Part shown: positions 10,768-19,932 of the stretch, piece after piece
How the letters are laid out: each line of letters opens with the position of its first letter
Position numbering within the stretch: position 1 is the stretch's first letter
Source of the DNA: Sarcomyxa edulis
Lineage: Eukaryota > Basidiomycota > Agaricomycetes > Agaricales > Mycenaceae
NCBI GenBank assembly: GCA_009761415.1
Contig: QUOL01000015.1
Coordinates: forward strand, 1 to 64,000
Direction: 5' to 3'
Length of the DNA stretch: 64,000 bases
The notes under the pieces: model-generated
Database searches by the model: none
Told to the model about the DNA's origin: nothing
Seen by the model: the letters and a program-made list of their open reading frames with translations, nothing else
Position numbers and translations under genes: made by a program

Positions 10768-11363
10768 CTACTTGCCCGTACCCTCCCCTGCCAACCGTAT
10801 CACGAACTCCGGAAATTCCACGGCAGCTGCCTCTCGGTGCATTACAGGGACGATAGACCAAAGGAACTCCTTCGTTAAATCCTTCCTCTTCACAAGTACA
10901 TCCTCATCGTACCCGAGCTCAACTCCGTGATGGATAAGGAATAGCTGCACCATGCTTGCGAGGCGCAACGCTTCTGACGGAACCACGGCCTCGTCTCCTC
11001 GGCCAATTGCCGTCACCCTATCCCTAAACCGTAGAATGGCATCCTAGAAGACGTAAGGTTAACACTCCGAAGCTCACCGAGTGAACCACGGACGCCTACC
11101 AAATGATCCAACACGATGCGGAACCAGCCTTTCGTCTCGCTCCATATGATTGGTTCAACGGTGTCTCTCGGGGAACTCGTTATAAGATAAGCCGCGTACC
11201 CCCGCTCGACGATCTCCATCATAGGGCGGAGGCGGAACCGAAGGAAATTTGTAAAGCCCTCGGTAGGAGCGAAATCCCCGGCAAGAACTTCAGGAGGATG
11301 AGCGTACGACAAAAACTCGTCTCGGAGAGCTTGAGTAAACGATGAACTAACGACATGCGACAT
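10768..11363 (-). CDS. Antisense gene A3: small paralogous family protein
   Basis: Two exons, 11363-11100 and 11043-10768, joined across a 56-nt intron (GTAGGC ... TTCTAG, phase 0), giving 179 aa. Sequence matches to A2 are direct: P-T-E-G-F-T-N-F-L-R-F-R-L-R-P-M-M here against P-H-E-G-F-D-G-F-F-R-K-R-L-R-M-M there; V-P-S-E-A-L-R against I-P-S-E-V-S-R; and E-F-P-E-F-V against E-Y-P-E-F-E near the C-terminus. TATAAA (11407-11412) lies 44 bp before the ATG. No catalytic motif, signal peptide or membrane span is evident; the protein looks like a small helical, possibly interacting, protein. Confidence 0.68.
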
Positions 11364-11406
11364 TTTGGCTGGAATAACGATGGCTATCCTGCGCCAGCTG
11401 GCGTTC

Positions 11407-11412
11407 TTTATA
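11407..11412 (-). promoter_or_regulatory. TATA box of A3
   Basis: Minus strand GGTATAAAGAAC, 44 bp before the A3 ATG. Confidence 0.55.
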
Positions 11413-11453
11413 CCTCATCGGACTTAGGACTGACGTCTCGGACCGATAAGAGG

Positions 11454-11797
11454 TGTCCGAACGGACTCCGTGCAGCCACTGTTAACCGTTGGATTTTCCG
11501 GACCGTGCCTTATCAGAAGCAGTAAAGACGCATGTTCTTCGGTATAGATGCTCACGGAACGATTGCGAATGCCACATGCAAAAGAACACGAGCTGGCCGC
11601 CACGTCGCGCCGCTACCCTGGGACCATCTTTTCGACTATTGTCGCAGGTCCTTGCCTCACCTGATACACTTCGCCGTGTCTCGTTCCTTCGCAAAGATTT
11701 CGCAAGATCGCGGTCACATCACCCGCACACGTATTAACCCGCACAGTCTCAACTGCGCCGTAAGAACAACGACGATCAGGACGCAAGCCACCTCGAT
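11454..11797. other. Unassigned stretch inside the antisense cluster
   Basis: Short minus-strand frames only (longest 70 codons), none resembling the A-family blocks. It may be 3' flank of the broken A2b copy or decayed coding sequence. Confidence 0.3.
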
Positions 11798-12166
11798 CTA
11801 AACGGCCATGACTTCATGAAGCCACTGGCGCTTGACGGCTGTCGGCTTTGAGCGCTGTAGAAATGCAACTGCATCATCTTGAAGAAGAGAACAGCATCTT
11901 GCGCCGGCCGAGTTATTGAACGGGACGAGAAGATCATCCTGACATCGCATATCGGCGAGGCTACGGAAGAACGAAATGATGACCAGGCCACTGAGCGATA
12001 TAGCGAAATTGTAAAGGAGAAAAGCTCTGAAAGCATTAATAACCTCTCTCCGTTCTCATCTCACTCGCCTCCCCTCTGAACTTTCCTCTCATCAAGAGCC
12101 GCTGACGGAGTTACGAACTGTCCGCGATTCAAATGTCTGCGCACAGCGGGTGGAATCATCGGACAT
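11798..12166 (-). pseudogene. Antisense A-family copy, probably broken (A2b)
   Basis: A TATA-like palindrome TTTATAAA (12175-12182) precedes a minus-strand ATG at 12166, but its frame soon stops. In another frame, 12043-11798 is open for 81 codons and begins with F-R-A-F-L-L-Y-N-F-A-I-S-L-S-G-L-V, resembling block 1 of the A-family (A4: I-H-Y-L-R-C-L-L-R-P-A-V-G-L-V). An intron from about 12118 to 12044 would join the two in phase, but its splice sites are weak. I take it as a degenerate or poorly resolved family member between A2 and A3. Confidence 0.3.
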
Positions 12167-12425
12167 CGGTACCCTTTATAAAGGAGGTTGGGAGGCTGCC
12201 CGAAATCGTTGTTGCCCTCCGGACTGACAGTGCATTCCATAAACTACAAGATCTCTGAACACGGCACGCGAAAGGAGTGTTTACCCATTAAAGTACCAAC
12301 GACGACAAAAACCCCCTCGGTCACATCCAGGAAAGCTTCCCCGCTACGCGTGCGTTCTGAAATGCGAATTTCCGACTATTAGTATCCCTCTGAGGGGCCC
12401 AAAGAACGAGACCGACGGCGCCTGC

Positions 12426-13013
12426 TTACCAGAACACCAGGTCCTCAAATTCGGGATACTCCTTTGCCCCGCCAGTCAATGAAGCGTTAACGTCGGCCTC
12501 ATCTTTTAGTGACTGAAGCATTTCCCTCCTCTGACCGACGCTGCTGAGGGCCCAGTCCCCGTGAAATCCGACCTTGTCATAAACGATAAGACTGAACTCC
12601 ATCATACGGGATACCTCTGAAGGAATTTTAAATTCGGCGGCGTTGGCATCGGTCCTGGCCCGCTGACGGTATGCAACGATGAGTTCCTGCGCAGAAGGAT
12701 TTTTTAGTATCTCTGCGTTGCCCCGCTGAAAAACGGTGGAAGCCCGTACAACGTTCTCGACGAAAAACCGCATAAGCCGCCTCGACAGCGTATACTGCCC
12801 GATAACGCTATCGGTGTCATCGGGAAATGCTGTCACCCTATGGGGAAGCGTCGCCTGGATGACACCGAACATCATACGAAGGCGTTTGCGGAAGAATCCA
12901 TCGAAGCCCTCGTGCGGATAGAAGACGGGTCGAATGAAGGACGGGACGTTCAGCGTCATGAAGTAGTCGCAGAGTCTCTCGCGAGCCATTTGCATACTGC
13001 GGGCAGGCATTTC
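12426..13013 (-). CDS. Antisense gene A2: small paralogous family protein
   Basis: Single-exon frame of 195 aa from the ATG at 13013; an upstream in-frame TTG is not needed. Block 1: P-H-E-G-F-D-G-F-F-R-K-R-L-R-M-M. Block 2: I-P-S-E-V-S-R-M-M-E-F then D-K-V-G-F-H-G-D-W. Block 3: E-Y-P-E-F-E-D-L near the end. An ATATAAAC TATA element (13039-13046) lies 27 bp before the ATG, an exceptionally short leader. The last codons overlap a potential 5' splice site (TG/GTAAGC), but every acceptor I tried ends the protein at about the same place. No recognised domain; homology to A1, A3, A4 and A5 is the main evidence that it is real. Confidence 0.68.
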   Translation of the reverse strand, partial: EMPARSMQMARERLCDYFMTLNVPSFIRPVFYPHEGFDGFFRKRLRMMFGVIQATLPHRVTAFPDDTDSVIGQYTLSRRLMRFFVENVVRASTVFQRGNAEILKNPSAQELIVAYRQRARTDANAAEFKIPSEVSRMMEFSLIVYDKVGFHGDWALSSVGQRREMLQSLKDEADVNASLTGGAKEYPEFEDLVFW

Positions 13014-13038
13014 GATTTTCAACACGAAAAGACTCGTC

Positions 13039-13046
13039 GTTTATAT
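13039..13046 (-). promoter_or_regulatory. TATA box of A2
   Basis: Minus strand ATATAAAC, 27 bp before the A2 ATG and 60 bp after the A1 stop. Confidence 0.5.
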
Positions 13047-13105
13047 GTACATGATGACTGCATGCCCTCGATCACCTCTCCGAACCCTTCCCTCTTCTTG
13101 CCGCC

Positions 13106-14044
13106 TCATGCCCCCGACAAATTGTTTAGTCCCTGTTCGATAATCGCCGCCCCGCCAATCAAACCGTTCCTCTCCTCTTCGGATAACGTCTCCAAAAGCA
13201 GGCGAAATGCCCCGTGTGTTGCCAAGCTTGCGAGTGGCTGGACTGTACCTCTCCGATCAGCTCGTTGCCGCACCGCTAAAGTGTCAGAATTCTTACCGGA
13301 CAAGGCCCTTTCTACCTCGGCCACCTCCATTTCTTCGTCCCCGTCGTCCGTTGCAATACTTATGACGGATATGCCTTCGTCTTCGTTGTTAGCCGGATTT
13401 TCTTCCCCCTCGAGGCTGTTGCCCCTGTCCGTACTAATCGTACCATCTCGATGTACCCTGGGACCGCTGTATGGATGCTTCTTCAACACGGCATGCGCAT
13501 GGAACCGACCACGCGGGTCCGCCTCGATGTAATCGAAAGCGACGCCGAATGTCGATCGGCGGGCGTATTCTTCTATGAAGTACAAGATAACGTCGATCTT
13601 ATGTGCCTCGTCCTCGTCCTGATTCCCGGAAAACCCTACGACGTGGACGCACCGCTGCACCTGGTAAACGGCGGTCACTGCTTCCTTGGGAAACGGCTCC
13701 GTGGTATCGTCCATGCACCTCCCCTTCAGTACCCATCTAAGTCTGAGCATGAATACCTTGACCTTCGCAATTAGCACGGACCCCCTGAAAGACGCACACG
13801 CACTCACCATGTGCTGGCACAAGATTTTAACGTGCTTTCTCAACGTGTATACACCGTGACTCGAGAACTCCGGAAGGAGAACGTCCGCCACTGCATCCTG
13901 AAAAATGCAGCTAACAACTAGGTGAACCATGGGACGGATATTGTTACGCAGGTATCCGAGGAAAGTTGCCATCGTAATATCGCCATCTATCCCGTCTAGA
14001 TCGAGGCAGCGCGTAAAGAAGAGTTCTTTTGCTATGGGATCCAT
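13106..14044 (-). CDS. Antisense gene A1: largest paralogous family protein
   Basis: Single-exon frame of 312 aa and the first gene of the antisense cluster, starting 160 bp inside the 3' LTR boundary. Block 1: F-L-G-Y-L-R-N-N-I-R-P-M-V-H-L-V near residues 28-44. Block 2: P-F-P-K-E-A-V then a hydrophobic helix and H-V-V-G-F-S-G-N-Q. About 130 extra residues follow, including an acidic segment (E-G-E-E-N-P ... D-D-G-D-E-E-M-E) and L-S-E-E-E-R-N-G-L near the end. A TATAAA element (plus strand TTTATA, 14091-14096) lies 47 bp before the ATG. Coding density and the shared blocks argue against chance; function unknown. Confidence 0.7.
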   Translation of the reverse strand: MDPIAKELFFTRCLDLDGIDGDITMATFLGYLRNNIRPMVHLVVSCIFQDAVADVLLPEFSSHGVYTLRKHVKILCQHMVSACASFRGSVLIAKVKVFMLRLRWVLKGRCMDDTTEPFPKEAVTAVYQVQRCVHVVGFSGNQDEDEAHKIDVILYFIEEYARRSTFGVAFDYIEADPRGRFHAHAVLKKHPYSGPRVHRDGTISTDRGNSLEGEENPANNEDEGISVISIATDDGDEEMEVAEVERALSGKNSDTLAVRQRADRRGTVQPLASLATHGAFRLLLETLSEEERNGLIGGAAIIEQGLNNLSGA

Positions 14045-14090
14045 TTGGCTTGTTGCTTTCAGGAAAGCTCTGGCTGTCTTAACCTTGGAA

Positions 14091-14096
14091 TTTATA
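14091..14096 (-). promoter_or_regulatory. TATA box of A1
   Basis: Minus strand CTATAAATT, 47 bp before the A1 ATG. It lies between the A1 start and the polypurine tract, outside the LTR, so A1 has a promoter of its own. Confidence 0.55.
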
Positions 14097-14186
14097 GGTC
14101 CTTGGCCGGTCGTCCTTGCCCTGTTTTGGTCACGGGCACGTTGTTGTGTTTGCCCTCCGGATGATCGACCGGGGACGGTCGATATT

Positions 14187-14203
14187 TAAAAGTTAGGAGG
14201 AAG
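14187..14203 (+). other. Polypurine tract next to the 3' LTR
   Basis: AAAAGTTAGGAGGAAG ends directly at the TG that starts the 3' LTR, the position required for plus-strand priming. Confidence 0.6.
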
Positions 14204-15193
14204 TGTGAGGATGCCAGCATCCCCAGCCAAGGAATCGACAACTATACAACAACCTACTCTTATGCGACTCCCCAGACATAGCTAACTACAGAGACACTGG
14301 TGGTATTACCACAAACGACTTACTTTTCGAATGACCGGACACTGAAAGACACCAAGTACCCGCTACTTGACGGTTCCTCCCCGAAAGCGGCCTCTTCATC
14401 CACTCACGAAACGCTAACCCGCCTTCGGTCACGTCTCAGAACGTTTTGGAATACCTGAAATCACACACGAACAACTTCTCCGAAGGAAATCTACCGCCAG
14501 AACCCAATTCCCTATCGTCGTTTCACCTGACCGAAGGCCCAATGTACTCGATCACCTCTCCGCAGCCCCCTAGATCCTTCGGACAGATCCCAAATCGTTT
14601 CAGCAGGCTCCCTTTCACCTCTAGAAGACCTCATCGAGAGATACTTCACCGATAAAACATTGCCACCAGTCGACATACCGCCAACGTGATGCTTACTGCC
14701 CTGAGCTGTTCTTCCTATCAAATCGGACATATTCCCTTTACATTGTGATCTCAATTCACACCTTTCCATGCATCTGGACGCCTCGTTAAGACCTCCGTCC
14801 ACCCTGACCAAGTGGTGCTACGGAATATTCTTCCCTCTGTGTTTATCACATGACACAGCACTTGTAAGCGAGGTATCGCCCGCTAACAAAGACACTACAG
14901 GTCTCCGCCTAGCAACCCACATCAAATTCACTCTTCTCGGACAACTTTGGCCGTCGCATCTTGGAAAAATCTATCGGAAGCTCCCCATCATCCTGCTCAC
15001 TCGGACATGTTTCATCCCTTCACAAATTCACCTTGCAACGCTTTCAGAAAACACCTCAGGCCCTAACCTTTCACACTGAGCGAGGTTCGGACACATCAAA
15101 ACCAATACCGGATCTGTTTCATCATTGGAGATCTCGGGGACCTTGGGATGGCACTCGGGGTGAAGAATTAGGCAAGGACAGGGAAGGAATTCA

Positions 15194-15200
15194 TATATAA
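15194..15200 (+). promoter_or_regulatory. LTR TATA box (sense promoter)
   Basis: CATATATAAAGTAGG in the LTR, the likely core promoter for the genomic retroelement RNA; transcription would start roughly 25-35 bp downstream. Confidence 0.5.
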
Positions 15201-15412
15201 AGTAGGATAGGACATGGAGAACGGTAGATAGAACCAGTGTGGACGAGAACCAGAGGAACATACCCGAATCGACCAACTACCCAGTCACTCTCTATAGGAA
15301 TTCTATCTCTTTCTCATACTTCTGAAACCGAGACAAGGAACGATTACAGGAGTCGGTCAAAACAAGAGAAAAAGGACTTGATTCAGTCGGCAGTACCACT
15401 CCCGGAACAAAG

Positions 15413-15725
15413 GAAGCTCTCCGAAATCAGTCCAGAGCTGTCCGAAACCCTCGAAGCTCTCCGAAATCAGTTCAGAGCTGTCCGAAACCTTCGATAGCTC
15501 TCCGAAGACGTTTTATAACTATACAAAGCATCGGTCAGCTCACCAAAAGCTGTCCGAGGCCCTCGTAGGTTCTCCAAGATCGAACTTATAGCTGTCCGAA
15601 GCCCCCGATAGCTCTCCGAAGACGTATTATAAGCCGTCCGAAGCATCGATCAGCTCTCCGAAAGCTGTCCGAGGCCTTCGTAGGTTTTCCAAGATCGAAC
15701 CTATAGCTGTCCGAAGCCTCTAAAC
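15413..15725 (+). repeat. Tandem AGCT(C/G)TCCGA repeats in the LTR
   Basis: A unit with GAAGCTCTCCGAAATCAG recurs with 40-bp period at 15413 and 15453, continuing as GATAGCTCTCCGA at 15493. From 15493 a second level of repetition has a period of about 114 bp (15493 and 15607). The core AGCTCTCCGA or AGCTGTCCGA occurs about ten times. It lies downstream of the LTR TATA box, so in the R/U5 part. Confidence 0.75.
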
Positions 15726-15948
15726 GGCCTACCGAGAACGATCCTACAAGTCCGAAGCTTACCTTACACCTCATCATCTCATACCCACCTCACCACCATA
15801 CGAACACATTATCCAAACACAAGTCACTGGGCATTAGGATTTCTCGCTACGTAAAATCCCCTCCGAGAAAACGTCACCTTACCCCCTAGAGGCGAACTAT
15901 AGTTAGGAGTCTAGCCCATCTACTCCTAGCGCCGCAGTCCTCATCACA

Positions 15949-18940
15949 GCGTACGATGATCGGTTATGATAGTGATGTGTGAGCCGAGGAGATCCACCCG
16001 CCATTTCTTCAATGCTCGAATAATGGCGAGCATTTCCTGCTCGTGAACCGGGTAGTTGAGTTGTGCGCCCGTGAACTGCATTGAATCGTAAGCCACAGGA
16101 CGGGCGGTCTCCCAAGTCAAACCAAAACTGAGAACGGCGCCTGTTCGACGTTTACTGGCGTCGCACGTCACGAAGATCTTGTTGTCCCCTGGGTTGTCAT
16201 GTTCGATACGCGTGAGACATTCACGACTGAGGACGAGATCTTTAATCGCCTGAAAGGAGGCCTGGTGTTCGGCGGTCCAAGGCGGGAAATACGTGTTGCA
16301 CTCTTTTGTTGTCAGAGGCGTCAGGACGGAAGTGTGTTCAGCAAGGGCGGGCAAAAACGACGCAATGTAGCGTACAAGGCCGAGAAACATTCGAACGTCT
16401 TTGGCTCGCTTTGGTACGGGCCAATTTACAATGCGCTCGACTTTGGCTGAGTCGGCTTCAATTCCCCTGGCAGATATGTGATGCCCAAGAAAGTCGATTT
16501 CGGTACAAAACAAGTTCGTCTTTTTCATCGAACAGTACAGGTGAGCGTCGGCGAGTGCGGACAAGATCAGGGAGCAATTGACTTCGTGTTCGGCGACCGA
16601 ATTGGACCAGATGATGATGTCGTCTAGATACACGTGGCATATCTTTCCAATATATTTCTTTAGTGCTAGCATGACACGTCGCTGATGAGTGGCGGGAGCG
16701 TTCCGGAGCCCCATGGGCATAACGACCCATTCCCACAGACCAAAGGGAGTCAACGTGGCTGTATACTTAATATCGTCGGGATGCATGCGAGTTTGAAAGA
16801 AGGAGTTGGTCATATCAATCTTTCCCCATATTTTTCCTTTCGCACAGTCGGCGAGGATGTCGTCGATTCGTGGCAACGGATAACTATCGGGCACCGTTAC
16901 AGCGTTGAGCAAGCGGTAATCATTTACCCATCGAGGTAAGGCGGCCTTGTCGGCCTTGGGAATGATGAAGGAAGGGGAGGCGTATTCTGAAGATGACGGG
17001 CGTATACGACCCGCTTTAGCGTGTTGCTCGATTAATATTCGCCAGGATTCACGGAATTTCCTGGGGCATGTGTACGCGCGTGATACTCGAATCTTTTTGT
17101 CGTCCTTTACGACAATGCGATGAAAAACATCTGTCGGTAGCTCTTTGGTGTGTGGAATATCGGTGGGGAAACGATCGGCATGTTTCTTCTTAAGTTTGGC
17201 GTCGAGTTTATCGAGACGTTCCCGCTCTGCCAGTTGTTGTATCCTGGTGCGAACGTAAGCTATGACCGGTACCCCCGATGCTGGTTCGCAGGACGCGTCA
17301 ACCCGTTCTTTAATGTCGTCCCGTAAGAAGCGTTGCTGGAGAGCAAGACGTGTTTGATCCTTCAAGATCTTCCCCGCGGCAACCCATTCCTTCCGCAAGG
17401 CACGAGGAGATTTGACGCCGCCGGCCTTCTTACGCGCGAGCTTAGGATCAGGTGGATGAAGTAGGTCATGAGAGGTCCCCCGGATAATAGCCGAACGTCG
17501 ACCGACGTCGATTACAATGTCGTTATGTCCAATGAAGGACGTCCCCAAAATCAGATCTGCGTGGAGGCCGGGGCATAATACGGCGTAAAGTGATTTCGAT
17601 TGAAAAGCGTAATCTTCGGAACATACAGACAATTTAACAAAACGATCAAGAGCAATGCGGGAACCATTCTTTCCACCAGTCGAATATGCGGCGTTTACTG
17701 TGAGAGGCTTGTGTAGGGGTTTCACTTGGAGGTGGAGGACTTCGGCGAGTTCAGGAGAAATCAGCACTGTAGGACATCCAGTGTCAATAAGGGCTTTAAT
17801 AACGGGAGGCACATCTGTGATGGGACCGTCGACTCGACAGTCCCACCACAGCGGGGGAAGGAGATTGGTGGGATTTGGTTCTAGAACGTACGCGTCAAGA
17901 GATTCCGAATCACCCGAGTCCTCGTCAAAAACGGAGGAAGACTGAGCAGATCCGTCGTCCATATCTTCGTCGTCGTCGGTGTCGTTTCCAAAGACGGCGT
18001 TCACGGTGACACCGTTGGCTTTGGCCTGGAGGGCGTTGTACGCAGCTTTGGCCGCTTTCGCAATGGCGGCGGTGATTGGAACGTAACCGTCGCCGGAAGG
18101 AGCTTCGTTGGGACATTTCTTTGCCCAGTGATCGGTGTATAACTGGCGACACTTTAGACAGCCGTTGTTTTCGTTAATGAGACGGCGTTCCTCCTCTGTG
18201 ATTTTAGGAGGACGAGTAACAGGAGGGGAGGTGTTGGAAGTAGAAGCGGGCGTGTTCGAGGACGAGGAAGCGGCCCGAGGCCCGTTTCCCGCGGTTTTGG
18301 CAGGTTTAGGGGGGTCGTCTTTCATGTGAGAGAGCCAAAGGGTGTTTACGCGCTTTTTCTCCATGTCGAGCTCGTCGTCAAGTACGCGCACCTCATCCAC
18401 CCAGCGATTAAGATCGGTGATATCCGAGATTTCATCTTTCTTATCGTTTTTCTTGTAGGCGGCGCGCAACTCGGCATTGAGACGATCAAACAAAAATTTA
18501 CGCAAGTCGGCGTCGGCAACGTGGTCTTCGGTACCAATGAGCAGGATGTTGTCGGCACGAACGGCGTACTGCCAGTCGAAAAAGGAGCGACGTCCCTGCA
18601 TGCTGATCATTCTGGAACGGATTGAGTCTTCCCAGCTCTTGGGGAACCACTTAGCTTTGAACGCTGTGCAAAAATTGGCGAACGTCATTTTGAGGAGCGC
18701 GTTTTCTTCGACATTTATCCATTCAATCATTGCAGGGTTTTCGAGGTTGTAAATCACGCGTCCGACCTTTTCGTCGTCCGGAACCTTCTTCGTCGCAAAA
18801 TAGCGTTTGCACATTGTCTCCCAGCGATTATACACCGCCGGTGTGACATCGCCAGTTCCCAGAGTAGGAGCTGTGTTGGGAGAGGCTTGTGTGACTACTG
18901 CATCGCGAGGATTGGGTGTGGAATGTTTAGCGAAGGACAT
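15949..18940 (-). CDS. Gag-Pol of a second Ty3/Gypsy element, truncated in RNase H by insertion
   Basis: Single minus-strand frame starting with ATG at 18940 and running 997 codons to the junction with the giant element; the final codon and the stop come from its LTR. Gag occupies about 1-260. A zinc knuckle C-x2-C-x6-H-x4-C is at 261-276 (two residues longer than the usual CCHC spacing). Protease: L-I-D-T-G-C at about 384-389. RT has the Y-L-D-D box at 771-774. RNase H begins near 921 (C-D-A-S) and is cut at T-D-H-R-T, just after its last visible catalytic Asp. The rest of RNase H, integrase and the other LTR would lie left of the giant element. Gag and Pol share one frame, unlike the first element, so it is a different lineage. 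The frame has no stop, so the host element was intact or young when hit. Confidence 0.92.
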
Positions 18941-19560
18941 GATGGGTAGAGGTTCGTTGTCGGACTCGGAGTCTGAATCGGGTACAGAATGGGGATATAT
19001 GCGGTCTGGTGACGGCGTTAAAGACGGTAACGAGGAAGAAGCGTTCGAGAGAGGATGAAACGAAGGGCTGGAGCGTGGATATCGTGCGGAAAGACGGGGC
19101 GGGGTGACGACAGCCAGCGCAGGTGGCTGTATGCTATCTGGATCGAGTTCGGGGATTCGTTACGGGATCGGAGGTAATACCCAAGGCACTACGTCGGTGT
19201 GAGGGATGATAAACAAGGAGAACGAAAGAATCGTAGAACAAAAATTGAACAAGGCGGGTACGGAAAGACAGGAAATACTTCCGCGGAAGCAAAAACGACC
19301 CGCCGGGATCAAATCTCGATGAAAGTTCTTTGAAAAACTTCGAGGGGTTTGGAATACTATGTCCGATTTTAAAAAAAAGTGTGAGCCCACGGAGGTGGTC
19401 TACACTGAGGATGAGAAACAAGTAAAATGAAACAGAGTATCGATTAAAAGGTAAAAGGTAAGAGTACAGGCTGAGCGTTCTATGTAAGGCTGTAGTCTAA
19501 CACGAGCAAACATTGGTAAGCTACGGTTACACATTCAGGGATTTTGTCGAATCTCGAATC
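18941..19560 (-). mobile_element. Probable 5' leader/LTR side of the second retroelement, unresolved
   Basis: Lies upstream of the gag-pol ATG on the minus strand, where leader and 5' LTR are expected. Candidate LTR edges exist (minus-strand TGTAACCG near 19533, CTCACA near 19198), but no second copy is in the window, so boundaries are not set. No gene seen. Confidence 0.35.
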
Positions 19561-19932
19561 CTTCCTAGCTCGGACACGTTATCGCTGTGGTGACCATCTC
19601 TCTCTTGATAGTATAGGAAGTGAGGCTAAAATGCCTTTCAGGCGCGAGGCCCACAGACTGGTATACACGAAATGTTCTTGATTCCGTTGGGTAAAGTATC
19701 TTCATCTGTTGGAGCTCGGGCTTCAGTCTGACCTTCATGTTATGACCTAGGTCGTCTATACACGTATGTCTATCATCTATGGCAGACCTTTTCCAACCTA
19801 CACTTTTACAATTCCTGGATTGTATAGGAACACTCTGTTGGCCGTACGTCGAGTTACCGAGATTCAAATTGGTTGCCATCTAACCAGAAGATCGTGTAGA
19901 CCTTAAACTCTCGTGCATCCATTCAGCGCGAC

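Larger units (their letters stand above)
1..15948 (+). mobile_element. Giant Ty3/Gypsy LTR retrotransposon with antisense gene cluster (5' LTR truncated by window edge)
   Basis: Seen: a 181-bp perfect direct repeat at 1-181 and 15768-15948, gag-protease-pol on the plus strand from 212 to 6561, then about 7.5 kb of minus-strand genes, a purine tract and a long 3' LTR starting at 14204. The internal region is therefore about 14.0 kb. If the 5' LTR is as long as the 3' one, the whole element is about 17.5 kb and starts about 1.56 kb left of the window. Order RT-RNase H-integrase places it in Ty3/Gypsy (Metaviridae). It sits inside the RNase H region of another retroelement (minus strand, 15949 onward). 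The predicted target duplication is 15949-15953 (gcgta); its partner lies outside the window. Identical LTR ends suggest a recent insertion, on only 181 bp. Confidence 0.88.
14204..15948 (+). repeat. 3' LTR, about 1745 bp
   Basis: Begins TGTGAGGATG and ends CATCACA, giving the TG...CA ends and a TGTGA/TCACA inverted pair typical of LTRs. It is preceded by a purine tract. The last 181 bp equal the 5' LTR fragment at 1-181. A TATA box (15194-15200) divides U3 from R/U5. The left boundary is inferred, because the matching part of the 5' LTR lies outside the window. Confidence 0.75.

Noticed and set aside
12426..12440. Second exon for A2 after the TG/GTAAGC at its 3' end
   Set aside because: All nearby acceptors create an immediate stop, so the protein is essentially unchanged.
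12840..13532. 230-codon plus-strand frame opposite A1 and A2
   Set aside because: Ser/Pro-rich with no motif; it is the reverse-frame shadow of A1 and the start of A2, which share family blocks and TATA boxes on the minus strand.
6690..15948. Idea that the LTR itself starts after the purine tract at 6670 and is about 9 kb long
   Set aside because: No TG start there, and 14204 offers a purine tract plus TGTGA matching the TCACA end; a 9-kb LTR would be unprecedented.
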